From Methanobacteriota archaeon (GTDB lineage: Archaea > Thermoplasmatota > Thermoplasmata > RBG-16-68-12), in contig VBME01000024.1 of assembly GCA_005878995.1 (NCBI GenBank), positions 1 to 13,253 of the forward strand: 13,253 nucleotides of DNA. Reading direction: 5' to 3'. Made by a program: the position numbers and the translations under genes. This document shows, one piece after another, positions 1 through 6,082 of the stretch. Positions within the stretch are counted from its first letter, which is position 1, and each line of letters starts with the position of its first letter. The notes under the pieces are model-generated. The model was not told the origin of the DNA, ran no database searches, and saw only the letters and a list, made by a program, of their open reading frames with translations.

Positions 1-399
1 CGGCTTCATCCCGCCGCGGCGCAACGGGCCGTCGCGATGGCCGAGGATCACCGACGGCGACAAGGACTCGCACACGCGCAGCACCTCATCGAGGCGGAAG
101 ATCATGAGAGCGCCGCGAAGATCTACCAAACGCTCGGGATGTGGAAGGAGGCGGGCGAGGTGCGCCGGTCCGGTCGTCGACAAGTCGTGACTCAGGTCCA
201 CGTCAACGTGAACGACCTCGTCGAGCAGGTCCGAAAGGCGGGGATCGCCACGGATTACACGTGTCCCGCGTGTCGAGGAAATATCCCGATTTCGGGGGAC
301 ACGACTCTCGCGAAGCTGCGGAGTTGCCAATATTGCGGTTCCGCGATCCAGACGACCGACCTCGTCGAATTCCTCACAAGGGTCGTTGGGTATCCGTAA
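1..399 (+). CDS. Zinc-ribbon protein with helical N-terminal part, 5'-truncated by window edge
   Basis: The frame is open from base 1 and ends in TAA at 397-399. The first ATG is at 37, but no ribosome binding site precedes it and the helical sequence continues upstream, so I infer that the gene starts outside the window. Counting from that ATG, residues 1-50 look like a helix-turn-helix repeat of TPR or SNAP type (ESAAKIYQTLGMWKEAGEVR). Residues 76-100 form a C2C2 zinc ribbon (CPAC then CQYC) with 17 residues between the pairs. The end, TTDLVEFLTRVVGYP, looks like a complete C-terminus. No membrane segment is visible in this part. It converges on the NIPSNAP-like gene with only 16 bases between stops. 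The cellular role cannot be told from this fragment; a longer membrane or TPR protein ending in this ribbon is likely. Confidence 0.72.
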   Translation, partial: RLHPAAAQRAVAMAEDHRRRQGLAHAQHLIEAEDHESAAKIYQTLGMWKEAGEVRRSGRRQVVTQVHVNVNDLVEQVRKAGIATDYTCPACRGNIPISGDTTLAKLRSCQYCGSAIQTTDLVEFLTRVVGYP

Positions 400-415
400 T
401 CGATTCGAGCCGATC

Positions 416-721
416 TCACTCGGAGAGCGCGGCGCGCATGAACCATGTCTCGGCTTTCTCGATCAGCGGTGCCGGATCTGGCGTCAGGGACGCCCGCTCC
501 GGGGAACTGTAGTACGCGGCGTCCCGCGCTTCGAACCCATCCGGCCCGTCGTAGGTGAGGACCCAAACGAACATGTTCTCGCCCTCAACGACCCACGCGC
601 CGTCCACCTGGAATCCGAATTTCCGGCGGAGCGGGAGGACCCCCCGCGTCCAACCGAGCAGCCACTCCCCCATCCGGCCCTCCTGGATCGTGTACATCCG
701 AAGCTGGGATACCGCGGTCAT
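416..721 (-). CDS. NIPSNAP-like small alpha/beta-barrel protein
   Basis: This 101-residue protein starts with MTAVSQLRMYTIQEGRMGEW, which fits the opening of NIPSNAP-family domains: a first strand with an LR.Y pattern, then a helix rich in G, M and W. It continues with PLRRKFGFQVDGAW, a VWVLTYDGPDGFEARDAAYY segment and a final helix (EKAETWFMRAALSE). NIPSNAP domains have a ferredoxin-like dimeric alpha/beta-barrel fold, and many members have no known reaction. I chose the ATG at 721 because the longer frame reaching 1006 is antisense-like sequence overlapping the upstream gene. The gene lies 53 bases after the membrane protein gene at 775-1773 on the same strand and may be co-transcribed with it. 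The family call rests on pattern recall, not a search. Confidence 0.75.
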   Translation of the reverse strand: MTAVSQLRMYTIQEGRMGEWLLGWTRGVLPLRRKFGFQVDGAWVVEGENMFVWVLTYDGPDGFEARDAAYYSSPERASLTPDPAPLIEKAETWFMRAALSE

Positions 722-774
722 CGTCTCCCGAGGGCGCAACGACCGCTTCGGCAAAATCCCTTTCGTCCGCGGAG

Positions 775-1773
775 TCACGATTTCAAGGACGCGCCGCAAT
801 TCATGCAGAACGCATTCATCGGAGGGCTCGCGAAGCCGCACTTCGGGCAGGCGATCGTCGTCCCGGCGACGGGCGGCGCGAATCCCGGATTCGGTGCGAC
901 CGGAGGCGGCGGCACGGGCGGGACCCACACCATCGGTGGCGGGACCGAGGCATACAGCTGCATCAGGCCTTTCGACAGCCGATCTTTCGTCTTCGAGTAG
1001 ATCCAAAGGAACATGATGTATCCAATTAGGGCGAGGCCCGGCGGGAGGAACACGCCGCCGACCATGAGCGAAAAGAGCCGGGCACTCTCGGCGGGGGTGA
1101 TCGAGGACGGGTTCGTCGCAATGTCAAGCACGCGGACGGTCACGTAGCCGACGAGGACGATTCCAATCGCGCCGAGCGCGGGGATGAGGACGCTCGCGAT
1201 GTCCGACCACCGGCGGGTCTCCGGCGGCTGGAGCGACCGCACCATGAACCGGTACATCTGGGCCTTCGATCCCACGCCCGCGGTCCAGAAGACGGTCACA
1301 AGCAAGGGGACGTATATGATCGTCGGGACGGCTGACCCGCTGAAGAGCACCGAGGTCCCCGCGATGACCAGGTAGACGACCAGGATCGCGGCGAGCGTTG
1401 ACATCGTGGTTCCAATCCACTTGAAGAGGACCCCTCGACCCGCGTTCTTCTGGTGGTCCGGCCCGTATTCCCGGGCCCCATGGTGCATCCGAATTACGGA
1501 CATCAGGGCCACGATGAAATTGATCACAAACACGATCACGAGTCCGCACGTAGCCGAGCCGATAACCGCTGCGGCCGCAATCGCGCTGACCGGATCCGTC
1601 GTGGTCACTAGGATCGAGGCGATGCCGACCGTCAGCGCGAAGCCGCCAAAGATGATGTCCAGGATCAGGTTCACGTAGTAGGTCTGCACGCCGCTGACTG
1701 TGTCCGGCTTCACCACAACGCTCGGCCAATAGGGAACCGGGGGTCCCATGGGAGCCGGGCTCGGAACGACCAC
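775..1773 (-). CDS. Six-helix membrane protein with proline-rich linker and C-terminal zinc ribbon
   Basis: This 332-residue protein has about six hydrophobic segments, near residues 34-57, 68-95, 118-142, 150-170, 192-215 and 235-258. A linker very rich in proline and valine follows (about 277-303), then a C-terminal C2C2 zinc ribbon with Cys309, Cys312, Cys323 and Cys326 (CPKCGF, CMNCGA). Such C-terminal ribbons on membrane proteins are common in archaea and presumably face the cytoplasm. A loop around residues 95-114 is rich in H, R and K. The GTG at 1773 lies 27 bases from a CTTTATC box, which suits a leaderless start; the ATG at 1749 is the alternative. I do not recognise a functional family. 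A DUF973-like archaeal membrane protein is possible but unproven. The NIPSNAP-like gene follows on the same strand. Confidence 0.8.
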   Translation of the reverse strand: MVVPSPAPMGPPVPYWPSVVVKPDTVSGVQTYYVNLILDIIFGGFALTVGIASILVTTTDPVSAIAAAAVIGSATCGLVIVFVINFIVALMSVIRMHHGAREYGPDHQKNAGRGVLFKWIGTTMSTLAAILVVYLVIAGTSVLFSGSAVPTIIYVPLLVTVFWTAGVGSKAQMYRFMVRSLQPPETRRWSDIASVLIPALGAIGIVLVGYVTVRVLDIATNPSSITPAESARLFSLMVGGVFLPPGLALIGYIMFLWIYSKTKDRLSKGLMQLYASVPPPMVWVPPVPPPPVAPNPGFAPPVAGTTIACPKCGFASPPMNAFCMNCGASLKS

Positions 1774-1796
1774 GGAGATGGAGCGGTCGGCCCGTC

Positions 1797-1803
1797 GATA
1801 AAG
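1797..1803 (-). promoter_or_regulatory. TATA-like box of the six-helix membrane gene
   Basis: The minus strand reads CTTTATC here, centred about 27 bases before the GTG at 1773. This is the usual distance from an archaeal TATA box to the transcription start, so it predicts a nearly leaderless mRNA. The assignment rests on motif and spacing only. Confidence 0.45.
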
Positions 1804-1872
1804 ATATCGTTGGGATCAACCGGGGGTCGGCACTAACTGTCTCCGCTCACAGCAACGCGGCCCCGGCGGTCC

Positions 1873-2115
1873 CTAAGCCAAGACCCAATCCAATAGGACA
1901 AGCGCATCTTCGAGAGCGCCGACACTCGTTTGCGTCGGATGGTATGCTACATAGACCGTCTGCGCCTTCGACCGACTCGCCAGGTCCGCTCTCGGGGCAT
2001 CGCGTTCCTTTTCGATGGTCTGACGTAGCTCACGAATTTCGCGTTCTTGCTTCATGTCTGAACGAAGATTGTCGGGGTGCAATAGGCGTTTTGGACTCAG
2101 TATTTGGCGGCTCAC
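1873..2115 (-). CDS. Hypothetical small coiled-coil protein
   Basis: A possible 80-residue protein with a GTG start at 2115 and a TAG stop. The middle (MKQEREIRELRQTIEKERDA, about residues 21-40) is a charged helix of coiled-coil type. The C-terminal part, with TVYVAYHPTQTSVGALEDAL and then LVLLDWVLA, is more hydrophobic. An alternative start is the ATG at residue 21, which begins the coiled coil exactly. The gene lies 25 bases after the stop of the membrane-anchored protein at 2141-2479 on the same strand, so the two may form a unit. The region is visibly less GC-rich than its surroundings, so codon use cannot confirm coding. I recognise no family. A chance reading frame is a real possibility. 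Confidence 0.35.
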   Translation of the reverse strand: MSRQILSPKRLLHPDNLRSDMKQEREIRELRQTIEKERDAPRADLASRSKAQTVYVAYHPTQTSVGALEDALVLLDWVLA

Positions 2116-2140
2116 GGCAAAGCGGCTCTGACGTTTTGAA

Positions 2141-2479
2141 TCAGTTCAAGGCGAGCCGGAGAGTCAACCCCGCCAATACAGCGGTCAGAGTGATGAGGAC
2201 GACAGTTAGCCATCTAAGTCGCCTTGTTTCGACAATCAGACCATAGGCGAACCACAAAGACAGCGGGACCTCGGATTGTACGATGTCAATAAACTTCATG
2301 CCCGGGCTGGCTCGAATTGCCTCTTTGTAGTGGTCCAGAAATTCTCCGGCTACTTGCTCGACTATGCTTTCGATTTTTCGTCTCGTCTCCCGGTCCAAGA
2401 ACTTGCCTCCGGAGTCCTCGGTATGCCGTGGGGCGGCATATGAGCAACTGGGTCCCTCGGTGCCGGACATCGCGGACAT
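2141..2479 (-). CDS. Hypothetical protein with C-terminal membrane anchor
   Basis: The frame is open from a TTG at 2662, but the first part reads as unstructured basic sequence. The protein-like part starts around KFLDRETRRKIESIVEQVAG, an amphipathic helix, followed by FLDHYKEAIRASPGMKFIDI and a single strong transmembrane helix at the end (LTVVLITLTAVLAGLTLRLA). I chose the ATG at 2479, giving 112 residues; the ATG at 2470 and the upstream ATG near 2533 are alternatives. The layout, a soluble helical head with a C-terminal anchor, suggests a tail-anchored cytoplasmic protein. It is divergent from the small membrane protein at 2687. I recognise no family and cannot assign a role. Confidence 0.5.
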   Translation of the reverse strand: MSAMSGTEGPSCSYAAPRHTEDSGGKFLDRETRRKIESIVEQVAGEFLDHYKEAIRASPGMKFIDIVQSEVPLSLWFAYGLIVETRRLRWLTVVLITLTAVLAGLTLRLALN

Positions 2480-2483
2480 CCGA

Positions 2484-2504
2484 GAGCCGGGGGTCTCCCG
2501 GCTC
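2484..2504. repeat. Perfect inverted repeat able to form a hairpin
   Basis: GAGCCGGG and CCCGGCTC form a perfect 8-base-pair stem with a 5-base loop (GGTCT). It lies just upstream of the preferred ATG at 2479 of the minus-strand gene. It could act in the mRNA leader or as a binding site for a dimeric regulator, or it could be chance in GC-rich DNA. Confidence 0.6.
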
Positions 2505-2686
2505 CATCGGCGGCAACTGTTTACGGAAGGCATTTTCCGATGCAGAGGGATGGAGGTTTCGGCATGGCCAGAACTCTCGCGCCTCGTCCTCGCTGGTTTG
2601 AGCGGTTTCTTAGCCCTACTGGGCTGACGAAGCGACTCGCGGGACTTATCTGAGAAATACAATCCTTTTCGCGTTTTGTCGTCTTC

Positions 2687-2839
2687 ATGCTCAGCATGGT
2701 CTATTCAGCGATCGCAGACAATCTTCTCGAACAGATTCTCGGGACTCGGTCCCCGATTCCGGCACAGGTTGTGCTGTTCGTCCCAGCCACCATTGCGGCA
2801 ATTGTTTTCGTCGCGTGGCGGCAGGCCAAAATCAGGTGA
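2687..2839 (+). CDS. Small single-helix membrane protein (50 residues)
   Basis: A short frame from ATG 2687 to TGA 2837-2839 encodes 50 residues: MLSMVYSAIADNLLEQILG, a short proline-containing turn (TRSPIPAQ), then a strong transmembrane helix (VVLFVPATIAAIVFVAW) and a short basic end (RQAKIR). The hydrophobic helix with a positive end after it predicts a single-pass protein with its C-terminus in the cytoplasm. A second possible start is the ATG three codons further in. It is followed after 48 bases by the four-helix membrane gene at 2888 on the same strand, so the two may form an operon. No family is recognised. It is antisense to the tail of the long Nudix frame, and only one of the two readings is likely to be used. 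Confidence 0.45.
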   Translation: MLSMVYSAIADNLLEQILGTRSPIPAQVVLFVPATIAAIVFVAWRQAKIR

Positions 2840-3826
2840 TTGCTCGCCGGAACGGCTTTGCGGGGTTAGAGGGGTAAGGGTTTCGGCATGCTCCGCCCAC
2901 TCGACGACGAAGGAAGACCCCGACCTCTCTTCCTTGCTCTCTTCGCCATGACGGTCGCAGGCTACACAGGCCTTGCGATCCTCGCCACGGTCGCCGGAGC
3001 GCCGACAGCACCCCTTTTGTGGCTCGTCTCCGGCGTCTTCCTCTTCATCGCTGCGATGATGGTTTTCGCTTATGTCATGATAAGACGAGAGAGGGCCAAG
3101 CCGGCGGACGCCCTGACTCTTGCTGGACCATGGGGGCGCGTTGCGCTCTCGCTGGGTGTGCTTTGGATCGCTCTCTTCATCGGTGGGATCGCTCTTGTTG
3201 CGCTTGTCGCAGGAGGATTCTTCCCCACGGTCACGCTTTGGACCATGTTTCTTGCAATCCTGGTGACGCTGTTCTTGACAGGCGTCCTCCTGAAAGTGGC
3301 TCTCTACAAGGCCGTGGCAACCTCTCGGCGAAGGTAACTTTGGGATGCCAGAAACGGGTGATTGCGGCACGGCTGAGTCTGTGTTCCTGCCTTGATACGG
3401 CGTGAGAGCCCGTCGCACCATGTCGAGAAAGGCCGGGACGACGTCGTAGTCGCCCAGCTCCCGGAGCGGGATGAACCGGGCGTTCTCCGCATCCGTCGCG
3501 GGGACCGGTTCGCCGCGGACGTAGTCGCAAAGGAGGTCGATGAGGACGTAATGCCAGTGGACCTGCTCGCCGTCGAAGTCGATGAAGTCGAGGACACTGA
3601 ACACCCGCTCGGGCCGGACGGTGACGCCCGTTTCTTCAAGCGTCTCTCGAACTGCACCGGCCTCGACGGTCTCGCCGACCTCGAGGACGCCTCCGGGAAG
3701 GCTCCACCGACCCTTGTTCGGCTCCGTGCCGCGCTTCACGAGGAGGACTTCCCCGTCCCGAAACACGATGGCCCCGACGGCCGGCACGGGCCGCTTCGGA
3801 AATTCGTTCGACGAGGGCACAGTCAA
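2705..3826 (-). CDS. Nudix hydrolase; frame continues far past the domain, antisense to another gene
   Basis: Residues 13 to about 143 form a complete Nudix domain. The Nudix box spans residues 46-68 and fits GX5EX7REX2EEXG, with Gly46, Glu52, Arg60, Glu61, Glu64, Glu65 and Gly67 all present. Family members hydrolyse nucleoside diphosphates linked to another group, such as ADP-ribose, NADH or oxidised nucleotides; the substrate cannot be told here. The domain ends near position 3397, but no stop occurs until 2705. The extra 230 residues are charged and low in complexity (EEDAGDEPQKGCCRRSGDRG) and are the antisense reading of the membrane gene at 2888-3337. A frame shift near the domain end would stop at 3304. 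The start is TTG 3826 or GTG 3820, 22 bases after nreA, so co-transcription with nreA is likely. The domain is certain; the true end is not. Confidence 0.72.
   Translation of the reverse strand: MTVPSSNEFPKRPVPAVGAIVFRDGEVLLVKRGTEPNKGRWSLPGGVLEVGETVEAGAVRETLEETGVTVRPERVFSVLDFIDFDGEQVHWHYVLIDLLCDYVRGEPVPATDAENARFIPLRELGDYDVVPAFLDMVRRALTPYQGRNTDSAVPQSPVSGIPKLPSPRGCHGLVESHFQEDACQEQRHQDCKKHGPKRDRGEESSCDKRNKSDPTDEESDPKHTQRERNAPPWSSKSQGVRRLGPLSSYHDISENHHRSDEEEDAGDEPQKGCCRRSGDRGEDRKACVACDRHGEESKEERSGSSFVVEWAEHAETLTPLTPQSRSGEQSPDFGLPPRDENNCRNGGWDEQHNLCRNRGPSPENLFEKIVCDR
2888..3337 (+). CDS. Four-helix integral membrane protein
   Basis: This 149-residue protein has four clear hydrophobic segments, near residues 15-35, 42-65, 84-110 and 115-140. 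Basic stretches lie between the second and third (RRERAKPADA) and at the end (SRRR). The positive loops place both termini and the middle loop in the cytoplasm. G- and A-rich small-residue patterns within the helices and the frequent C or G at third codon positions look like a real gene. A GAGGGGT stretch about 13 bases before the ATG may serve ribosome binding. I recognise no family; a small transporter-like or stress-related membrane protein cannot be told apart. On the opposite strand the Nudix frame runs through the whole gene without a stop. Confidence 0.65.
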   Translation: MLRPLDDEGRPRPLFLALFAMTVAGYTGLAILATVAGAPTAPLLWLVSGVFLFIAAMMVFAYVMIRRERAKPADALTLAGPWGRVALSLGVLWIALFIGGIALVALVAGGFFPTVTLWTMFLAILVTLFLTGVLLKVALYKAVATSRRR

Positions 3827-3848
3827 ATCACGAAGCGGACCCGGACCA

Positions 3849-5171
3849 TCAACCCTGCGCCCTTGCGGCGGCGAGGAGATCGAAATCGTCGAAGGTCCGC
3901 TGGTGCAAGACGTAACTCAAGACGTCGCTGATGCGGACGTACCGCTCCATCGGGATATCCAGGCGAGTCCGAAGGTACGCGAGCGTCTCCGCCATCGTCG
4001 CGAACGTTCGAGAGGGCCGGCGCAACGCTTCCCGAACGTGTTCGCGGACGTTCCACACGCCGATCGGCATGATGTAGCCGGGATGCGTCTCCCGAAGAAT
4101 CACGGTCGCGGCCTGTCGCCGATCCCGGTTGAGCGCCTCCCCGACTGCGAGCCGCGCGGCGTAATAGCAGCCGCCGATGCTCGCATACGTCGTGCGGCCC
4201 TCGAATCCCTCGTGGTCACCAAACATGACGACCTCCCGGCCCAGCGGATTCCACAAGGTGTTCGGGTACCACGCCTCGATCAGTTCGTACCGCCACGGGC
4301 GCGGGATCATCACGACGAGGAAGCGGTCATCGAAGCCGATTGCCTCGTGCACGCGGATCTCGTTGAGAAGAGGGAACGCCTTCACGCGCTCGCGGAGTTC
4401 TTTCCCGATGGTGTCGTCGACGGCGGTGATCGACCATCGCGTCGGCACGAACTTGCGGTTCTTCTCGAGGCCGAACGCCCCGACGCTGAACGCGCGTTGG
4501 ATTCTCGAGACGGGCGCGCCCCGGCCGTACAGGTCGAGGACCGCCTCCTTTGCGTACAAGTCCGTGTCGGCAGAGGCGCGCTCCAGATTTGGATCGACCT
4601 TCACCGTGCCGATCTCCAGGCGATGAAGCGGAGCGGACGGCCCGAACGGCTGGACGTTGTCGTCGAGGACGACGCGACCGCGCGGCTTGTGCGCGAACCC
4701 CGCCTCGACGTCCGCAGGGGACGACCCGAGCGCCAACTCCCGCGTGAGGTCGACGATCCGCCCACCCCGGTCCACGTCGTGGACGTGGACGCGGTGCATT
4801 CCTCGGACGAGCTGGGAACGGAAGTGCACGATGTCCTCCATGGGCCGCCCGACCCAGGCCTCCGGGGCGTCGAGGATCTGCGTGTCTCCGTGAATCGGCG
4901 GCACGAGCGGCCCGACGTACACCTTCGGATAGCCGAATCGGCCGACGAAGACCCCCGGAGGGGACGATCCGTCCAGGTCCATCCGATCAATCATCGGTGC
5001 GGTCTTCATCATGGAGTCCCACCGGACGAGAATGGGACAGCGGGTCTTCCCGCAGAGCAGCTTCGCGCCCCGACACTGGATGCATAGGCCGCTCGCAATC
5101 GCGGCCTTCGTGTCCGCATCGAAGAGCGCCCCGAACTGGGAGGGCGCAGCCTGTACCGGGAGGGAGAGCAT
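3849..5171 (-). CDS. nreA: Archaeal DNA repair protein NreA
   Basis: This 440-residue protein matches the archaeal Nre family (formerly DUF650/DUF651) in length and layout. A zinc-binding cluster lies near the N-terminus with Cys30, Cys33, Cys40 and Cys45 (CIQCRGAKLLCGKTRCP), followed by the conserved region with GVFVGRFGYPKVYVGPLVPP and GDTQILDAPEAW. The C-terminal half holds GGCYYAARLAVGEAL and ends in HQRTFDDFDLLAAARAQG. In haloarchaea NreA helps repair DNA damage and binds the sliding clamp PCNA through a C-terminal PIP box. Here QRTFDDFD is at best a degenerate PIP motif, lacking the second aromatic residue. The ATG at 5171 is about 30 bases from a TTAAAG box shared with the divergent regulator gene. 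The Nudix gene follows after 22 bases, perhaps as part of a repair or nucleotide-sanitising unit. Confidence 0.93.
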   Translation of the reverse strand: MLSLPVQAAPSQFGALFDADTKAAIASGLCIQCRGAKLLCGKTRCPILVRWDSMMKTAPMIDRMDLDGSSPPGVFVGRFGYPKVYVGPLVPPIHGDTQILDAPEAWVGRPMEDIVHFRSQLVRGMHRVHVHDVDRGGRIVDLTRELALGSSPADVEAGFAHKPRGRVVLDDNVQPFGPSAPLHRLEIGTVKVDPNLERASADTDLYAKEAVLDLYGRGAPVSRIQRAFSVGAFGLEKNRKFVPTRWSITAVDDTIGKELRERVKAFPLLNEIRVHEAIGFDDRFLVVMIPRPWRYELIEAWYPNTLWNPLGREVVMFGDHEGFEGRTTYASIGGCYYAARLAVGEALNRDRRQAATVILRETHPGYIMPIGVWNVREHVREALRRPSRTFATMAETLAYLRTRLDIPMERYVRISDVLSYVLHQRTFDDFDLLAAARAQG

Positions 5172-5196
5172 CGCCGGACGTCCGACTTGGAGCCGG

Positions 5197-5204
5197 CTTT
5201 AAGA
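5197..5204. promoter_or_regulatory. Shared TATA-like box between nreA and the divergent regulator
   Basis: The plus strand reads CTTTAAGA. It sits about 30 bases from the nreA ATG on the minus strand and about 70 bases before the GTG at 5273 on the plus strand. A near-symmetric TTTAA core could serve either direction. A second box-like stretch, GGATTATCC near 5241-5249, may instead serve the plus-strand gene. Motif and spacing only. Confidence 0.4.
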
Positions 5205-5257
5205 ACCTGACGACCGGGTCCGCGAATCGAGACGAGGGAAGGATTATCCGTGTCGCC

Positions 5258-5262
5258 GGAGG
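5258..5262 (+). promoter_or_regulatory. Ribosome binding site fixing the GTG start at 5273
   Basis: GGAGG lies 10 bases before GTG 5273. It decides this start over the much longer open frame that begins at 4997 and runs antisense through nreA. Confidence 0.6.
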
Positions 5263-5272
5263 TTCAGGGGCC

Positions 5273-6082
5273 GTGAAGGAGGATTCGCCTCTCGCCCTGA
5301 CAACGGAGGATCGCATCCTCCTGTACTTCTCCGATTTCCGGAACATGGAGGAGCGGTACGTCTTGCCGCAGGCTCTCACCCAGAAGGCGATCGCGTTCGC
5401 GGCGGGAATTCAGCGAAAGCACCTCTCCCGGTATCTGGACCAGATGGTCCACGACGGGTTCCTCGTCGAGACGAAGGCGCACATCGAGGGCGAAAAGCAG
5501 CGTATGCTCGCGTACTACCTTGCGCCTCGCGGGTGGGAGCGGGCGGTCGCGATCAAGGCCCGCCTCTCGACGATCAAGGTTCCTGTCAAGGTCGCGGGTG
5601 CAACGAAGGAGATGACGCTCGAGGAGATCGATCGCGCGACGTCCGTCCATCTGACTCTCTCCGACATCGTGCGGGAGGCGATGAACGTCGACCAACTCGA
5701 TCTCGAATACCTCGAGGGAATCGACGAGCGGCGCAAGCGGGCGATGGACGAGCGCGTCAAGCGGCTCGAAGATTACACACGCGCCGTCATGACGGCCTGG
5801 AAGGACGGGCGGGTGACGGCGACGGAACACCTCCTGGTCGAGCAACTGCGGGAGAACCTGGGGATTTCGAAAGAGGAGCAGGAGCGAATCGAGAACGAAG
5901 TCCTTGAGGAGGTCTTGGAAAACCGGGCGGGCATCTACCGTGCGGTCGCCGCGGAAGCGCTCGACGACGGTCCGATCAAGGAGGGCGAGCGGGAACTTCT
6001 CGAGGCGCTGCGAAAGAAGCTGGGTCTCTCGTCCCATGACTGCCGCGAGATTGAGACCGGACTCGGGAAGGCGGCGGCCTAG
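5273..6082 (+). CDS. Winged-helix regulator with two C-terminal TerB-like helical repeats
   Basis: This 269-residue protein opens with a winged-helix DNA-binding domain at about residues 10-95: LTQKAIAFAAGIQRKHLSRY is the helix-turn-helix, and GEKQRMLAYYLAPRGWE is the wing and following strand. A linker (96-165) leads to two similar helical units. The first is at about 168-213 (YTRAVMTAWKDGRVTATEHL, then LLVEQLRENLGISKEEQERI). The second is at about 222-266 (YRAVAAEALDDGPIKEGERE, then LLEALRKKLGLSSHDCREIE). Both share the pattern A-x2-D-G-x-[VI]-x3-E-x2-L-x3-L-R-x2-L-G-[IL]-S, which recalls TerB or EF-hand-like helical modules. It is probably a transcription regulator whose C-terminal repeats sense a signal or mediate protein contacts. 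It shares a promoter region with nreA, and its TAG stop overlaps the DUF655 stop tail to tail. The regulated genes are unknown. Confidence 0.82.
   Translation: MKEDSPLALTTEDRILLYFSDFRNMEERYVLPQALTQKAIAFAAGIQRKHLSRYLDQMVHDGFLVETKAHIEGEKQRMLAYYLAPRGWERAVAIKARLSTIKVPVKVAGATKEMTLEEIDRATSVHLTLSDIVREAMNVDQLDLEYLEGIDERRKRAMDERVKRLEDYTRAVMTAWKDGRVTATEHLLVEQLRENLGISKEEQERIENEVLEEVLENRAGIYRAVAAEALDDGPIKEGERELLEALRKKLGLSSHDCREIETGLGKAAA

Noticed and set aside
722..1006. N-terminal extension of the NIPSNAP-like protein
   Set aside because: It mostly overlaps the end of the membrane gene at 775-1773 in another frame and carries no family pattern; ATG 721 starts the domain directly.
4770..4790. Inverted repeat GTCCACGTC / GACGTGGAC inside nreA
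   Set aside because: It follows from the alternating Val, His and Asp codons of the segment VHVHDVDR in a certain gene; no sign of a separate role.
3582..5087. Long plus-strand frame of 501 codons
   Set aside because: It is antisense to nreA and reads as arginine- and proline-rich sequence without domain patterns, as expected in high-GC DNA.
4997..5272. N-terminal extension of the winged-helix regulator
   Set aside because: The extra 92 codons are antisense to nreA and low in structure; GGAGG before GTG 5273 marks the real start.
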